Source of the DNA: a virus
Virus record (IMG/VR): IMGVR_UViG_3300017989_000170
Coordinates: 1-46,603 of that record
DNA: 46,603 bases
Reading direction: 5' to 3' (one strand)
Shown here: piece by piece, positions 7,311 through 14,020 of the stretch
Position numbering within the stretch: position 1 is the stretch's first letter
How the letters are laid out: every line of letters starts with the position of its first letter
Translations under genes and position numbers: made by a program
The notes under the pieces: model-generated
Databases searched by the model: none
Seen by the model: the letters and a program-made list of their open reading frames with translations, nothing else
What the model was told of the DNA's origin: nothing

Positions 7311-7691
7311 ATGTTTGAGGACACAAAAGTCGGAGATACACTGGTCGTGAGGACGAGTGGGTTCAAGGAACACGCTTACGAGACGGTCAAGGTGACGAGG
7401 ATTACCAAGGCATCTGTTTTTACAGTGCTGAAGGATGGAGCGGCTGAGGTTCGGTGGTTCAGGAGTAACGGACGCCAGTATGGGGGCACTCATGACCGGT
7501 GGCATCCTCGCATGTTGTCGGACAATCCGAGGGATCTCACGAGGGCGCGGCGGTACAGGAAGATGGATAGGCTATCTAGGCTGTGCAACTACATCTCTAG
7601 TCGTGCTGGCGGGTTGACAGATGAGGACTTAGATGCGGTTTTGCGTCAGCTGAGTGCTATACGTGATCAGTTTTTCATGGACAAGAAGTAG
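7311..7691 (+). CDS. KVGD-domain protein (paralogue of 4247)
   Basis: 126 residues from ATG 7311; an in-frame ATG at 7299 is an alternative. The start MFEDTKVGDTLVVR parallels MFENVEIGDKIVAY at 4247, followed by a similar VTRITKASVFTV strand and a FRSNGRQYGG turn, so the two share a small beta module. The rest is basic and helical. Translation of a 9-codon frame from ATG 7292 (good AAGGAG upstream) would end at 7318 and could feed ribosomes to 7311. Confidence 0.6.
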   Translation: MFEDTKVGDTLVVRTSGFKEHAYETVKVTRITKASVFTVLKDGAAEVRWFRSNGRQYGGTHDRWHPRMLSDNPRDLTRARRYRKMDRLSRLCNYISSRAGGLTDEDLDAVLRQLSAIRDQFFMDKK

Positions 7692-7712
7692 CATATGGAA
7701 AAGGAGGCGGTA

Positions 7713-8240
7713 ATGGACCAGAAATTTATAAGTTTCATGCTTGAAAGACTAGGCGGGGAAGCGGCTGCACGGGAGGAGTACGAGAAGGCTCGTCCGGTGG
7801 AGATTGCCTTTGAGCTACCCGGCGAAGTGGTCACGATGATCGACAAGCAAGCTAGCGAGAAGGGTGTAGCCAAAAGCGAGGTCGTGGAGACGGCTGTGAG
7901 GGCATACGATGCGAGCGACAGAGCGCCTAAGAAGAAAAGACTGAATCTTGCTCCGGTTGAGAAGGTTATAAACGACGAGTGCGTTCTCAGGGTTTTGACT
8001 ATCCAGACGGAGGGCGGCGGATCTGTTTTCATGACAGCTGTTCAGGTGGCTGATTGCATTGACCACCTCGACAGGAACACCGCGAGGTCAACGCTGGATA
8101 GGCTGGTGCACTTCGGTAAAGTCATGCTTGACAAGAGGGGTCGCACGAACGAGTACAAGATCAATCCTGAATACGTGAGGACGATTGATGTTCTGAGGGA
8201 CGTTGTTGCCGGTGTCCTTAATGGAGAAGGTGAGTCCTGA
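7713..8240 (+). CDS. RHH plus winged-helix transcriptional regulator
   Basis: 175 residues from ATG 7713, preceded at ideal spacing by AAGGAGG (7701-7707); ATG 7695 is the alternative. Residues 29-66 (VEIAFELPGEVVTMID, GVAKSEVVETAVRAY) fit a ribbon-helix-helix fold: one strand and two helices with a G-V-x-K-S-E turn. Residues about 85-155 look like a winged helix (FMTAVQVADCIDHL, NTARSTLDRLVHFGKV, LDKRGRTNEYKI). This is the clearest DNA-binding protein in the window and a candidate, untested, ligand of the repeated operator. TGATG couples it to the next gene. Confidence 0.7.
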   Translation: MDQKFISFMLERLGGEAAAREEYEKARPVEIAFELPGEVVTMIDKQASEKGVAKSEVVETAVRAYDASDRAPKKKRLNLAPVEKVINDECVLRVLTIQTEGGGSVFMTAVQVADCIDHLDRNTARSTLDRLVHFGKVMLDKRGRTNEYKINPEYVRTIDVLRDVVAGVLNGEGES

Positions 8241-8560
8241 TGGCCGACGACATACTCTCCGTCAAGGAGTACCCAGGCAGCATTTATATGCGGCGCGGGA
8301 AAGAGGGTCTTGATGGGTGGGGGGTTACTCGTGAGACAGGTAGCGATATAGAGTACATCCGAGGGGACATCGTGCGGGCCAGCGCGGCGCGTGCTGCGTT
8401 TATGTGGCACCACTTGACCGAGCGGGCAGGGTTGGCGCTTGCGGAGCTGAAAGGCGACTGTGAGGCCAATTGCAGAAACCCAGGGAAGTGCGACGAAGTG
8501 GAGCATTGCTACATTCGAAGCGCGATGGATATTCTTAAGAAGATGACAGGAGAGGGGTAG
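8240..8560 (+). CDS. Phage protein with C-terminal Cys cluster
   Basis: 106 residues, overlapping the regulator gene by one base. The N-terminal half looks beta-rich (SIYMRRGKEGLDGWGVTRE). The C-terminal half is helical and contains CEANCRNPGKCDEVEHC, a Cys arrangement also seen in the next gene (CAHHCHGRDEGCDPERC). The C-x3-C-x5-C-x6-C spacing is nearly shared by both genes, suggesting a common small metal-binding or disulfide module. Confidence 0.6.
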   Translation: MADDILSVKEYPGSIYMRRGKEGLDGWGVTRETGSDIEYIRGDIVRASAARAAFMWHHLTERAGLALAELKGDCEANCRNPGKCDEVEHCYIRSAMDILKKMTGEG

Positions 8561-8563
8561 CAG

Positions 8564-8815
8564 ATGGTGAGCGAAAAAGGTCTCTCAGAAGAAGAAAAGG
8601 CCGACCTGGACAAAGCCATTAGGGCGATGCTCAAGAAGGCTCGTGATCGTGGCGATATTACGACGGAGCACTTCGTTAGTGTACCTCGCTCTAAGATCGT
8701 GGAGAGGCTCGACTCGTTTTGTGCGCATCATTGTCATGGCCGAGACGAGGGGTGCGATCCAGAGCGATGCCCGGTGGTTCAGGTTGTAGAGATGATAAAG
8801 TGGGACAAGGAATAG
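8564..8815 (+). CDS. Small helical protein with C-x3-C-x5-C-x4-C motif
   Basis: 83 residues. The N terminus is helical and charged (SEEEKADLDKAIRAMLKKARD). The C terminus carries FCAHHCHGRDEGCDPERCPV, closely like the Cys motif of the preceding gene. GAGAGGGG lies upstream of ATG 8564. It probably binds metal; role unknown. Confidence 0.6.
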   Translation: MVSEKGLSEEEKADLDKAIRAMLKKARDRGDITTEHFVSVPRSKIVERLDSFCAHHCHGRDEGCDPERCPVVQVVEMIKWDKE

Positions 8816-8817
8816 GA

Positions 8818-9033
8818 ATGAAAATCAGCTCTGAATTAAGGTCTCATCTTGAGATAGGGGTTCTCTTTCTGGCTCTGGTCTTGTTGATTGTTTGGCTCTC
8901 GACGAGGGGAGCTATCTGGGACACTTGCGAGTCGGAGTGCGCCCCGTACACGGTGGCGTTGTGCAGTCGAAAACTTGCTGTGTGTAAAACTGTTGACGGT
9001 TACTCCGTCAGGGAGAAAAAAGGTAAATTCTAA
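8818..9033 (+). CDS. Cys-rich single-span membrane protein 1
   Basis: 71 residues from ATG 8818. A short N-terminal region is followed by a hydrophobic helix (about residues 13-30, LEIGVLFLALVLLIVWL) and an outer domain with CESECAPYTVALC ... VCKTVDGYSV. The same C-terminal motif recurs in the gene at 9249 (CRDMCEPFRMESC ... TCRTVEGFVV), so the two are paralogues. It is the first of six membrane-anchored Cys-rich genes in 1.8 kb. Confidence 0.65.
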   Translation: MKISSELRSHLEIGVLFLALVLLIVWLSTRGAIWDTCESECAPYTVALCSRKLAVCKTVDGYSVREKKGKF

Positions 9034-9034
9034 G

Positions 9035-9226
9035 ATGAAACAGACATTTTTAGATTACACGTGTACACGAGAAACAGAGAAGGCGATCCTTGTCGAAGAC
9101 GGTGGCGGGGAAGAGACATGGATCCCCAAATCACAGATCGACGACGATAGCGAGGTCTACAAAATGGGCACGGAGGGCGACCTGGTTATCTCGGAGTTTT
9201 TCGCTGGCAAGCTAGGGTGGTTGTAG
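9035..9226 (+). CDS. Small phage protein of the WIPKSQI family
   Basis: 63 residues. RETEKAILVEDGGGEETWIPKSQI followed by a GDLVISEF ending matches a small beta protein very common in tailed phages, in which an AILV strand is followed by WIPKSQ and a closing strand. No biochemical role is known. The gene interrupts the run of membrane protein genes around it. Confidence 0.7.
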   Translation: MKQTFLDYTCTRETEKAILVEDGGGEETWIPKSQIDDDSEVYKMGTEGDLVISEFFAGKLGWL

Positions 9227-9248
9227 GGCTGCCAGAAAGAGGATTTAG

Positions 9249-9605
9249 ATGAATGTTGAAGATGGGTCTTATGCTGATGTTGCGTCCGTTGAAGACTGTA
9301 TGGTGACCACCACTGGGAAAGATGAGTACCTCACTGGGTATGAGGACGGGTTGGCCAAGGGCAAGCGGGACGCTAAGTTTAACAGTCAAGCTCTTCATAT
9401 TGTGTACCTTACTTGCATTGCGTTCCTCTTTATCCTTTACATTGGATCGAGGTCTTTCAGGGCAATTGGTGAGCACGATGAACAGGTAATAGAGAACAAG
9501 TGCCGAGACATGTGTGAGCCATTTCGCATGGAGTCATGCGGCCCCAAGGCTAGGACTGCAACGTGCAGGACTGTCGAGGGCTTTGTAGTGAGGAGTAAGG
9601 AATAA
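9249..9605 (+). CDS. Cys-rich single-span membrane protein 2
   Basis: 118 residues. An N-terminal cytoplasmic part of about 50 residues (EYLTGYEDGLAKGKRDAKF) is followed by a membrane helix (IVYLTCIAFLFILYIG) and an outer domain with CRDMCEPFRMESCGPKARTA then TCRTVEGFVV. The outer domain is a recognisable copy of the one at 8818. With four conserved Cys it could hold two disulfides in the periplasm. Confidence 0.65.
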   Translation: MNVEDGSYADVASVEDCMVTTTGKDEYLTGYEDGLAKGKRDAKFNSQALHIVYLTCIAFLFILYIGSRSFRAIGEHDEQVIENKCRDMCEPFRMESCGPKARTATCRTVEGFVVRSKE

Positions 9606-9606
9606 A

Positions 9607-9837
9607 ATGAGTGAGTATACCTCCGAGCGGACAGTTTGGATAATCGTGGTGGCTCTTTTGCTTTTAGCGGCTACCTTGATTGAGTCTGGACAACGTGACG
9701 TTGCCCAAGAGGACGAAGGGCATGTTGCGCAGTGCGAGTGTGAGGAGTGCGAGCCGTGCGGAGCGTACTACGCTGAGCCATGCCCGACATTGGATGAACT
9801 TGAAGAAATGATTAATCTACTTAGGAGCCAGGAATGA
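9607..9837 (+). CDS. Cys-rich single-span membrane protein 3
   Basis: 76 residues. The membrane helix is VWIIVVALLLLAATLI. The outer part is CECEECEPCGAYYAEPC then PTLDELEEMINLLRSQE. The CPTLDE start of the terminal helix is repeated at 10340 (CPTLDEVREIL) and in related form at 10076 (CPSLTEL). The gene starts two bases after the preceding stop and overlaps the next by four. Confidence 0.65.
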   Translation: MSEYTSERTVWIIVVALLLLAATLIESGQRDVAQEDEGHVAQCECEECEPCGAYYAEPCPTLDELEEMINLLRSQE

Positions 9838-10076
9838 AAGACCGTAACGTGCTTTTTTGGCAGAGTGTCTTTATCGTCGTCTGTGCCGTTTTCATAGCCT
9901 TGCTCCTCCTTGATGGCGCCAGCTTCTCGGAGACACCAGAGGCACAGGAAGTCCTCGAAATACCTCTGCAAGAATGCCCATGCAGCTGCGAGGAAGTCAT
10001 CAATTGCCTCGAAGACTGCAATGAGAAGCTAGAGGGAATCAACGAACTTCTTAAACGCAGGTCAGGGGGCATGTGA
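9834..10076 (+). CDS. Cys-rich single-span membrane protein 4
   Basis: 80 residues. A membrane helix (VFIVVCAVFIALLLL) is followed by CPCSCEEVINCLEDCNEKLE, five Cys on a probable helix, ending in LLKRRSGGM. It has the same architecture as its neighbours but little sequence identity beyond the CPC start. ATGA overlap with the gene before and TGATG overlap with the gene after. Confidence 0.65.
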   Translation: MKDRNVLFWQSVFIVVCAVFIALLLLDGASFSETPEAQEVLEIPLQECPCSCEEVINCLEDCNEKLEGINELLKRRSGGM

Positions 10077-10336
10077 TGCGTGATCGACTAGTTGTTTGGT
10101 TTGCGGCAGTGATGTCAGTGGTGTCTGTAATCGGGTTAATCGTTCTGTTCTTGACATCACTTTATAACAACAGATTCACCCACGATGAGGCCAAGTCATG
10201 TCACTGTTACACCTATGAGGAGGCTGTCGGGATTTTTGATGGAACGATGGAGAGGCGCAATGATGCCTGCTATGGTACTAACAAATGTCCGTCCTTAACA
10301 GAGCTTGTGAATACAAAGGGCATGGAGAACTGGTGA
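10076..10336 (+). CDS. Cys-rich single-span membrane protein 5
   Basis: 86 residues from ATG 10076 (overlapping TGATG; GTG 10073 is less likely). The membrane helix is near residues 7-27 (WFAAVMSVVSVIGLIVLFL). The outer domain has CHCYTYEEAVGIF, then ACYGTNKCPSLTELV. The CPSLTEL helix matches the CPTLDE motif of genes 9607 and 10340. Confidence 0.65.
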   Translation: MRDRLVVWFAAVMSVVSVIGLIVLFLTSLYNNRFTHDEAKSCHCYTYEEAVGIFDGTMERRNDACYGTNKCPSLTELVNTKGMENW

Positions 10337-10339
10337 AGC

Positions 10340-10624
10340 ATGAAGTCGAAGATTGTAGTAATGGTTCTAAGTATAATCGCTGCGGTGACGCTGCTGGCAT
10401 TGGCGGTAACCAATATTTCCGGATGTGGAAAAAAGAAAGAGGAGTGCCCTCCTTGCCCGACGCTTGATGAGGTGAGAGAGATACTGGCCGGGACAAGACC
10501 TGCCCTTCCAAAGGGGTGTGGCCCCGAGTCGCCGAAGTGCCCTTCTATCGATGAGATGCTTTCAGAGGAAATGTCGCGCAGCTTCCGGATAATAGAGGAC
10601 TATCGGCTAGGAGGGGCGAGGTGA
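10340..10624 (+). CDS. Putative lipoprotein, Cys-rich
   Basis: 94 residues. MKSK followed by a hydrophobic stretch and ISGC at residues 26-29 fits a lipobox with Cys29 as the lipidated residue. The mature part has CPPCPTLDEVREIL and later KCPSIDEMLSEEM, two copies of the CPxxDE helix start seen in this cluster. Lipidation would place it in the periplasm, perhaps on the outer membrane. An alternative is another single-span protein. Confidence 0.6.
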   Translation: MKSKIVVMVLSIIAAVTLLALAVTNISGCGKKKEECPPCPTLDEVREILAGTRPALPKGCGPESPKCPSIDEMLSEEMSRSFRIIEDYRLGGAR

Positions 10625-10875
10625 TACTCGAAGGGACCGTCAAGAAGAGCAAAGAGTACTGGTTAGTAGAAGTGCCTGCGATCGATCTTATGACCCAGGG
10701 CAAGACTCGGGGCGAGGCGTTGGACATGATAATCGACGCGGTTGAGACCCTGGTAGATAAACCTGGTTTCAAGGTCGGGATACACGACAGGCGCAAGAAC
10801 GTGATAGGTGTCTGGTCGGACGATGCTCAGGCTTTTATGGATCTGATGCTTGAGAGGGGTAAGAAGAGGGAGTAG
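10621..10875 (+). CDS. HicB-like protein
   Basis: 84 residues with a GTG start (10621) in a GTGA overlap. The sequence YWLVEVPAIDLMTQGKTRGEALDMIIDAVETLV fits the HicB fold: a partial RNase H-like strand-strand-helix in which the substrate strand is followed by T-x-x-E-A and a helix. No HicA toxin gene is adjacent and the C terminus shows no clear HTH or RHH domain, so this is an orphan HicB-like protein. In phages such orphans may neutralise host toxins, which is inference. Confidence 0.65.
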   Translation: MILEGTVKKSKEYWLVEVPAIDLMTQGKTRGEALDMIIDAVETLVDKPGFKVGIHDRRKNVIGVWSDDAQAFMDLMLERGKKRE

Positions 10876-10880
10876 GCTTT

Positions 10881-10896
10881 GCGAACTTGAGTTCGC
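10881..10896. promoter_or_regulatory. Operator-like inverted repeat, copy 3 (TG centre)
   Basis: GCGAACTTGAGTTCGC, five bases after the HicB-like stop and 18 nt upstream of ATG 10915. No convincing -35/-10 pair lies between the repeat and the gene; TATGAT at 10914-10919 overlaps the start codon. Confidence 0.8.
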
Positions 10897-10914
10897 GAGA
10901 GCACGGGGGCTGAT

Positions 10915-11124
10915 ATGATAGAGTGGCCGAGGGTAGAATTTTTTACAGTTAGACCTGTAATAGAATGCGGAGAAGAGAAGCGCAGACAGGCCATGGAGGT
11001 CCGGTGCAAAAAATGCCCCCACACCGACGAATGCAAGGGATTCCAGTACGGTGACAAACTGGGACCTGCGGAAACTGCTGAGTTTTTGCGTATATACAGA
11101 GAAGAGTTGACAAACAAAAGATAG
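10915..11124 (+). CDS. Small Cys-containing phage protein
   Basis: 69 residues. CGEEKRRQAMEVRCKKCPHT then ECKGFQYG gives a four-to-five-Cys metal site, followed by a short helix ending in EELTNKR. It directly follows operator copy 3. The ribosome binding site is weak (GGGGGC), so translation may depend on the upstream operon. No function assigned. Confidence 0.5.
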   Translation: MIEWPRVEFFTVRPVIECGEEKRRQAMEVRCKKCPHTDECKGFQYGDKLGPAETAEFLRIYREELTNKR

Positions 11125-11135
11125 CAATGTAAGGG
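11107..11135 (+). promoter_or_regulatory. Possible promoter
   Basis: TTGACA (11107-11112), 17-nt spacer ending in TG, then TAAGGG (11130-11135). The -35 and extended -10 match the other phage promoters but the -10 hexamer is poor. It would read into the genes at 11147/11191. Confidence 0.35.
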
Positions 11136-11146
11136 ATCTGAGTGAG

Positions 11147-11191
11147 ATGGCGAGCGACGATGCTCGTCAGAGGCGAAAAGAGGCAAGTTGA
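11147..11191 (+). other. Possible 14-codon leader ORF
   Basis: ATG 11147 opens a 14-codon frame whose TGA (11189-11191) overlaps ATG 11191 of the next gene as TGATG. That arrangement is the rule for genuine neighbours here, but the peptide is very short and no strong ribosome binding site is visible. Confidence 0.2.
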
Positions 11192-11529
11192 TGGCTGGTT
11201 GTAATGGTTGCGAGCACGGGAAAGAAACGTTCAAGGTCGATGTCGTAGGCACGGTCGTTTATTGCAAGAAAAAGGGCAGGTCCGTGATTCCTGAGTTGTT
11301 TAACAATTGCCCTTCTCGTTCTACCATGGAGGGCAAGAAAGTCGCCAGGAGGGTGTTTCCAGACGAGAATGTGCCGTGCGATAATCCGTTTGATGAAGTG
11401 AAGCGTCTTGAGGGTCTTCTCAGGAATGCGAAGCGTGAGAATACCAAATTGCTGGACATGATAGGCAAGATGCGGGGCGCGAGCGCCGTAGTGATCAAAG
11501 CGGCTGATAAGGTATTGGGGGCGGGGTGA
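11191..11529 (+). CDS. Cys-rich N terminus plus coiled-coil phage protein
   Basis: 112 residues from ATG 11191 (TTG 11188 possible). The first 40 residues have CNGCEHG, VVYCKKKGRS and NNCPS, the CxxCxH ... C ... C module also seen at 12577 and 6933. The C-terminal half is a heptad-like helix (DEVKRLEGLLRNAKRENTKL). The GTGA overlap with the next gene indicates coupling. It may be a zinc-bound oligomeric protein. Confidence 0.6.
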   Translation: MAGCNGCEHGKETFKVDVVGTVVYCKKKGRSVIPELFNNCPSRSTMEGKKVARRVFPDENVPCDNPFDEVKRLEGLLRNAKRENTKLLDMIGKMRGASAVVIKAADKVLGAG

Positions 11530-11939
11530 GCGAGCACAACAAGAGCGGGGAAAAATGGGGAAGGACAGCTACGAAGGCGGCGGCTGTAAAGACGATCTTC
11601 GAGGCGGTCAGAACCGGGCGCATTATTCGTCCGGATACCTGTTCACAGTGCGGTGAAAAGCCGGGACTGGACGCGGTAGGTAATTCAAAGATTCAGGCAA
11701 TACACACCAAGGGTTATGAGTTCGAGCACAGGATGGACGTGGTCTGGATGTGCGTGAGCTGTAGGAATAAATTTGCGTGGATAGCCAGGAGAGAGCGAGA
11801 GAACGAAAAGTGCGACATCTGCGGGGAGCCGACAAAAAGGGGAGAAGGCGAGCCCCGGCTGACACAGGTGAACGGAGAGGAACACGACAGTTATCACTCC
11901 ATCTGTTTCGATTGCTATTTGCCTGGCGGATATGGCTGA
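11526..11939 (+). CDS. HNH-like zinc protein, paralogue of the 5310 gene, with second zinc ribbon
   Basis: 137 residues from GTG 11526. Residues about 35-90 (CSQCGEKPG ... IQAIHTKGY ... WMCVSCRNK) align with the 5310 protein over its whole core. A second metal site follows, CDICGEPTKRGEGEP and ICFDCYLPGG, absent from 5310. This looks like duplication followed by fusion to another ribbon. Nuclease function is doubtful because the HNH His pair is incomplete. Confidence 0.6.
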   Translation: MSEHNKSGEKWGRTATKAAAVKTIFEAVRTGRIIRPDTCSQCGEKPGLDAVGNSKIQAIHTKGYEFEHRMDVVWMCVSCRNKFAWIARRERENEKCDICGEPTKRGEGEPRLTQVNGEEHDSYHSICFDCYLPGGYG

Positions 11940-11950
11940 GGAGAAAAGGG

Positions 11951-12361
11951 ATGTCGGATTACTTTAAGCAGGCGAACGTTGCGTTTTTGATTTTGGCGGC
12001 GTTGTCCCTGGAGAAATCACTGGAAATCACGTGGTTCATGACACTGTTTCCGTATTTGCTGATAGTGATATGGTGGTTGCTTGATTATCTGGTCCGGCCA
12101 TGGTTCGGGCTGTCCAGCGAGGACACCTCTGATGACAGCATGGTCAGGGGGCTAGTGGACGGGACGTTCAATAATGCGAGGGCAGCCAAGTCTGTGTTAC
12201 GGTACTATTGTGACAGCGTTTGTTCCCAGGATTACGGAGACTCGAAGCATTGTGAACGGTGTGAGCACATGAGGGCGCGTGAGTTTTTTGAGGCGGTGGA
12301 TAGCATAGGTGCAAAGATCCGGTCGCGCAAGAGGCTCGAAGGAGAGGGCCGGAATGCCTGA
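11951..12361 (+). CDS. Two-span membrane protein with Cys motif
   Basis: 136 residues from ATG 11951 (GAGAAAAGGG upstream). Hydrophobic segments lie near residues 9-22 and 27-50. The soluble C-terminal part contains YYCDSVCSQDYGDSKHC and CEHM, then a basic end (KIRSRKRLEGEGRNA). Its last eight bases overlap the next gene. Confidence 0.6.
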   Translation: MSDYFKQANVAFLILAALSLEKSLEITWFMTLFPYLLIVIWWLLDYLVRPWFGLSSEDTSDDSMVRGLVDGTFNNARAAKSVLRYYCDSVCSQDYGDSKHCERCEHMRAREFFEAVDSIGAKIRSRKRLEGEGRNA

Positions 12362-12584
12362 AATCGGAGGATCGGTTGCTGAGGTAATCGTGGAGCAGGC
12401 TGCGACCATCAAACACCAGGCTGCGGTTATCGAACATCTCAGGAGTGTCATTCTGGATCTGTGTCCGAGGGTTACGGTGAAGGATGTAGCCGATCTTGTG
12501 GCTATAGAGGCGGATCTAAAGAGGGCGGCTGCCAAGCGCAAGGAAATACGAGAGAAGCACAACATAGGGGGGTCTGATGGCTAA
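12354..12584 (+). CDS. Small coiled-coil phage protein
   Basis: 76 residues from ATG 12354, with GGAGAGG upstream. EVIVEQAATIKHQAAVIEHL shows heptad-spaced hydrophobics, then a second charged helix (DLVAIEADLKRAAAKRKEIR). Probably a dimeric helical hairpin. It overlaps both neighbours. No function assigned. Confidence 0.6.
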   Translation: MPEIGGSVAEVIVEQAATIKHQAAVIEHLRSVILDLCPRVTVKDVADLVAIEADLKRAAAKRKEIREKHNIGGSDG

Positions 12585-12987
12585 CTGTCACGAGTGCGAG
12601 CACAACGAGGAATTCAATACGAAGTTTGTGTGGTGCGATGCCAAGAAGTGGCACGTCGAGCCTCATAACGAGCAGGACTGCAAAGAGTTCAAGAGCACCC
12701 TTGGGCGCAAGTTGTCTCCCAGTGAGGCAATCATGGGTTTTGCGCAGTGGCTCTCTACCCGGAACTATGAAGTTTCGATGTCGTGCCAGTGTGATCGCCG
12801 TACGGTCAAGGAGTTGATCGATGCTTATTGCGAATCGAACAATCTGGAGGATCCGAAGAGCGGGTGGTGGTCCATCTCCAAAGATCCGGGCAGCGATTAC
12901 ATGTCGGAAAGAGAGATAAGAAAATCGAACGAGCTGGGGATACTGGCTCCATTCAAGAGGGTGAAAAATGGAATGGGTAAAAGATAA
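12577..12987 (+). CDS. Cys-rich phage protein
   Basis: 136 residues. CHECEHNEEFNTKFVWCDAK and QDCKEF form the CxxCxH ... C ... DCKEF module seen at 11191. The middle has MSCQCDRRTVKELIDAYCES and a Trp-rich stretch (GWWSISKD). The C-terminal 20 nt overlap the next gene. Its ATG lies inside the end of the preceding gene. Confidence 0.6.
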   Translation: MANCHECEHNEEFNTKFVWCDAKKWHVEPHNEQDCKEFKSTLGRKLSPSEAIMGFAQWLSTRNYEVSMSCQCDRRTVKELIDAYCESNNLEDPKSGWWSISKDPGSDYMSEREIRKSNELGILAPFKRVKNGMGKR

Positions 12988-13369
12988 GTTTAAGAATTTC
13001 TCTAGCTTGTCCATATGGATGAAGATCCTGACGGTCCTGGCGGCTATCCTGTTCCCTGTCCTGTTCGTGCTCTGGGTAGTGGGCAAAGTTGCTGGCTACA
13101 AAAGAGGATCCATTGCTGACAGAGAGGGTGGGTCGGACGAGGCTCACGAGAGCGTCGTTGACGTTGCTCTTGACGAGTTGGTTATTGTGGATCTTGGTAT
13201 AGAGAAAGGCCAGAAAGAGGCAAAGATAAAGAGGCTGATCGCTGAAGAGAAGGTAATGGAGGAAGACAATGGCCGGAAGGAATTCCATGACAAAGTTGAT
13301 GCTGCTGCTGACGCTGGTGGCGTCGATACTATTTTACTCTGGAGAGATGATCGCAGAGGAAAAGACTAG
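12968..13369 (+). CDS. Membrane-anchored protein, possible inner-membrane spanin
   Basis: 133 residues. A short N-terminal amphipathic part (MEWVKDKFKNFSSLSIWMK) is followed by a membrane helix (ILTVLAAILFPVLFVLWVVG) and a charged, helical outer region (IEKGQKEAKIKRLIAEEKVM). The last 101 nt overlap the next gene in another frame. Anchor plus helical periplasmic domain plus large overlap is the layout of Rz/Rz1-type spanin pairs, but no lysin or holin is adjacent and there is no sequence match. Confidence 0.5.
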   Translation: MEWVKDKFKNFSSLSIWMKILTVLAAILFPVLFVLWVVGKVAGYKRGSIADREGGSDEAHESVVDVALDELVIVDLGIEKGQKEAKIKRLIAEEKVMEEDNGRKEFHDKVDAAADAGGVDTILLWRDDRRGKD

Positions 13370-13796
13370 CGTCGAGTTCGATGCGTTCAGGCTATTGGAC
13401 TCGGCACCCAAAGCCAGGCGAGAGCTTCCAAGGGGGAAGAAGATAGTAAGAGACGGTGTGGAGTACCAGGCTTTCACGGCGCGAGAGCTTGCCGAGATCG
13501 TCAAATTGGAAGACGACTATGTGTGGCTCCACAAGCGGTTCTTCCCGCTAGTTCACGCGCACGCGCAGGGGCACTTGGAACTCAAGGCGCTGGATAACAG
13601 GAAGGCGCTGTGCGATGGTTCGAAGGAGATCCTAACAAGTGATCGCCTGTACTACAAAGAGCGACTGAAAGAGAACAAGGCGTATACGCTAAAGCTCTCG
13701 AAGAGCGCCAAGGTAGAAAAGGTTTTACTGATAGGTGCTGTATTGATTGAGGCGGCGATCATAGGGGCGCTGGGCGTCAAGGTTGTTGTTGACTGA
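13269..13796 (+). CDS. Exported protein with C-terminal membrane helix
   Basis: 175 residues from ATG 13269 (GGAGGAAG upstream); ATG 13287 is possible. A signal-like N terminus (MTKLMLLLTLVASILFYSG) is followed by a basic-acidic helical domain and a hydrophobic C terminus (VLLIGAVLIEAAIIGALGV). The signal-plus-tail-anchor layout recalls unimolecular spanins, but the expected lipobox Cys is missing. The gene begins 101 nt inside the preceding membrane protein gene. Confidence 0.5.
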   Translation: MAGRNSMTKLMLLLTLVASILFYSGEMIAEEKTSVEFDAFRLLDSAPKARRELPRGKKIVRDGVEYQAFTARELAEIVKLEDDYVWLHKRFFPLVHAHAQGHLELKALDNRKALCDGSKEILTSDRLYYKERLKENKAYTLKLSKSAKVEKVLLIGAVLIEAAIIGALGVKVVVD

Positions 13797-13810
13797 GAAG
13801 GGCGAGAGAG

Positions 13811-14020
13811 ATGAAAGTTGATATTGAGCCGTTCGTTGCGATTGTCATAGTCGTCGGGATACTGGGGGCCATGTTCATTGGGCAGTACAACTGGAATGTC
13901 TGTGAGAAGTGCGATGTTTGCCATGAGGTAGATGTTGACTCTGATGAGCAAGACGGCGGAGTCTTTGTTGAGAATGTTCCGTATCAGGTTGTCCCAATAG
14001 AGGTTGGAGCTATGCCATGA
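13811..14020 (+). CDS. Single-span membrane protein with CxxC motif
   Basis: 69 residues. A membrane helix (FVAIVIVVGILGAMFIG) is followed by VCEKCDVCHEVDVD, then an acidic tail. It belongs to the same architectural class as the six genes at 8818-10624 but has no CPxLDE motif. ATGA overlap with the next gene. Confidence 0.55.
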   Translation: MKVDIEPFVAIVIVVGILGAMFIGQYNWNVCEKCDVCHEVDVDSDEQDGGVFVENVPYQVVPIEVGAMP

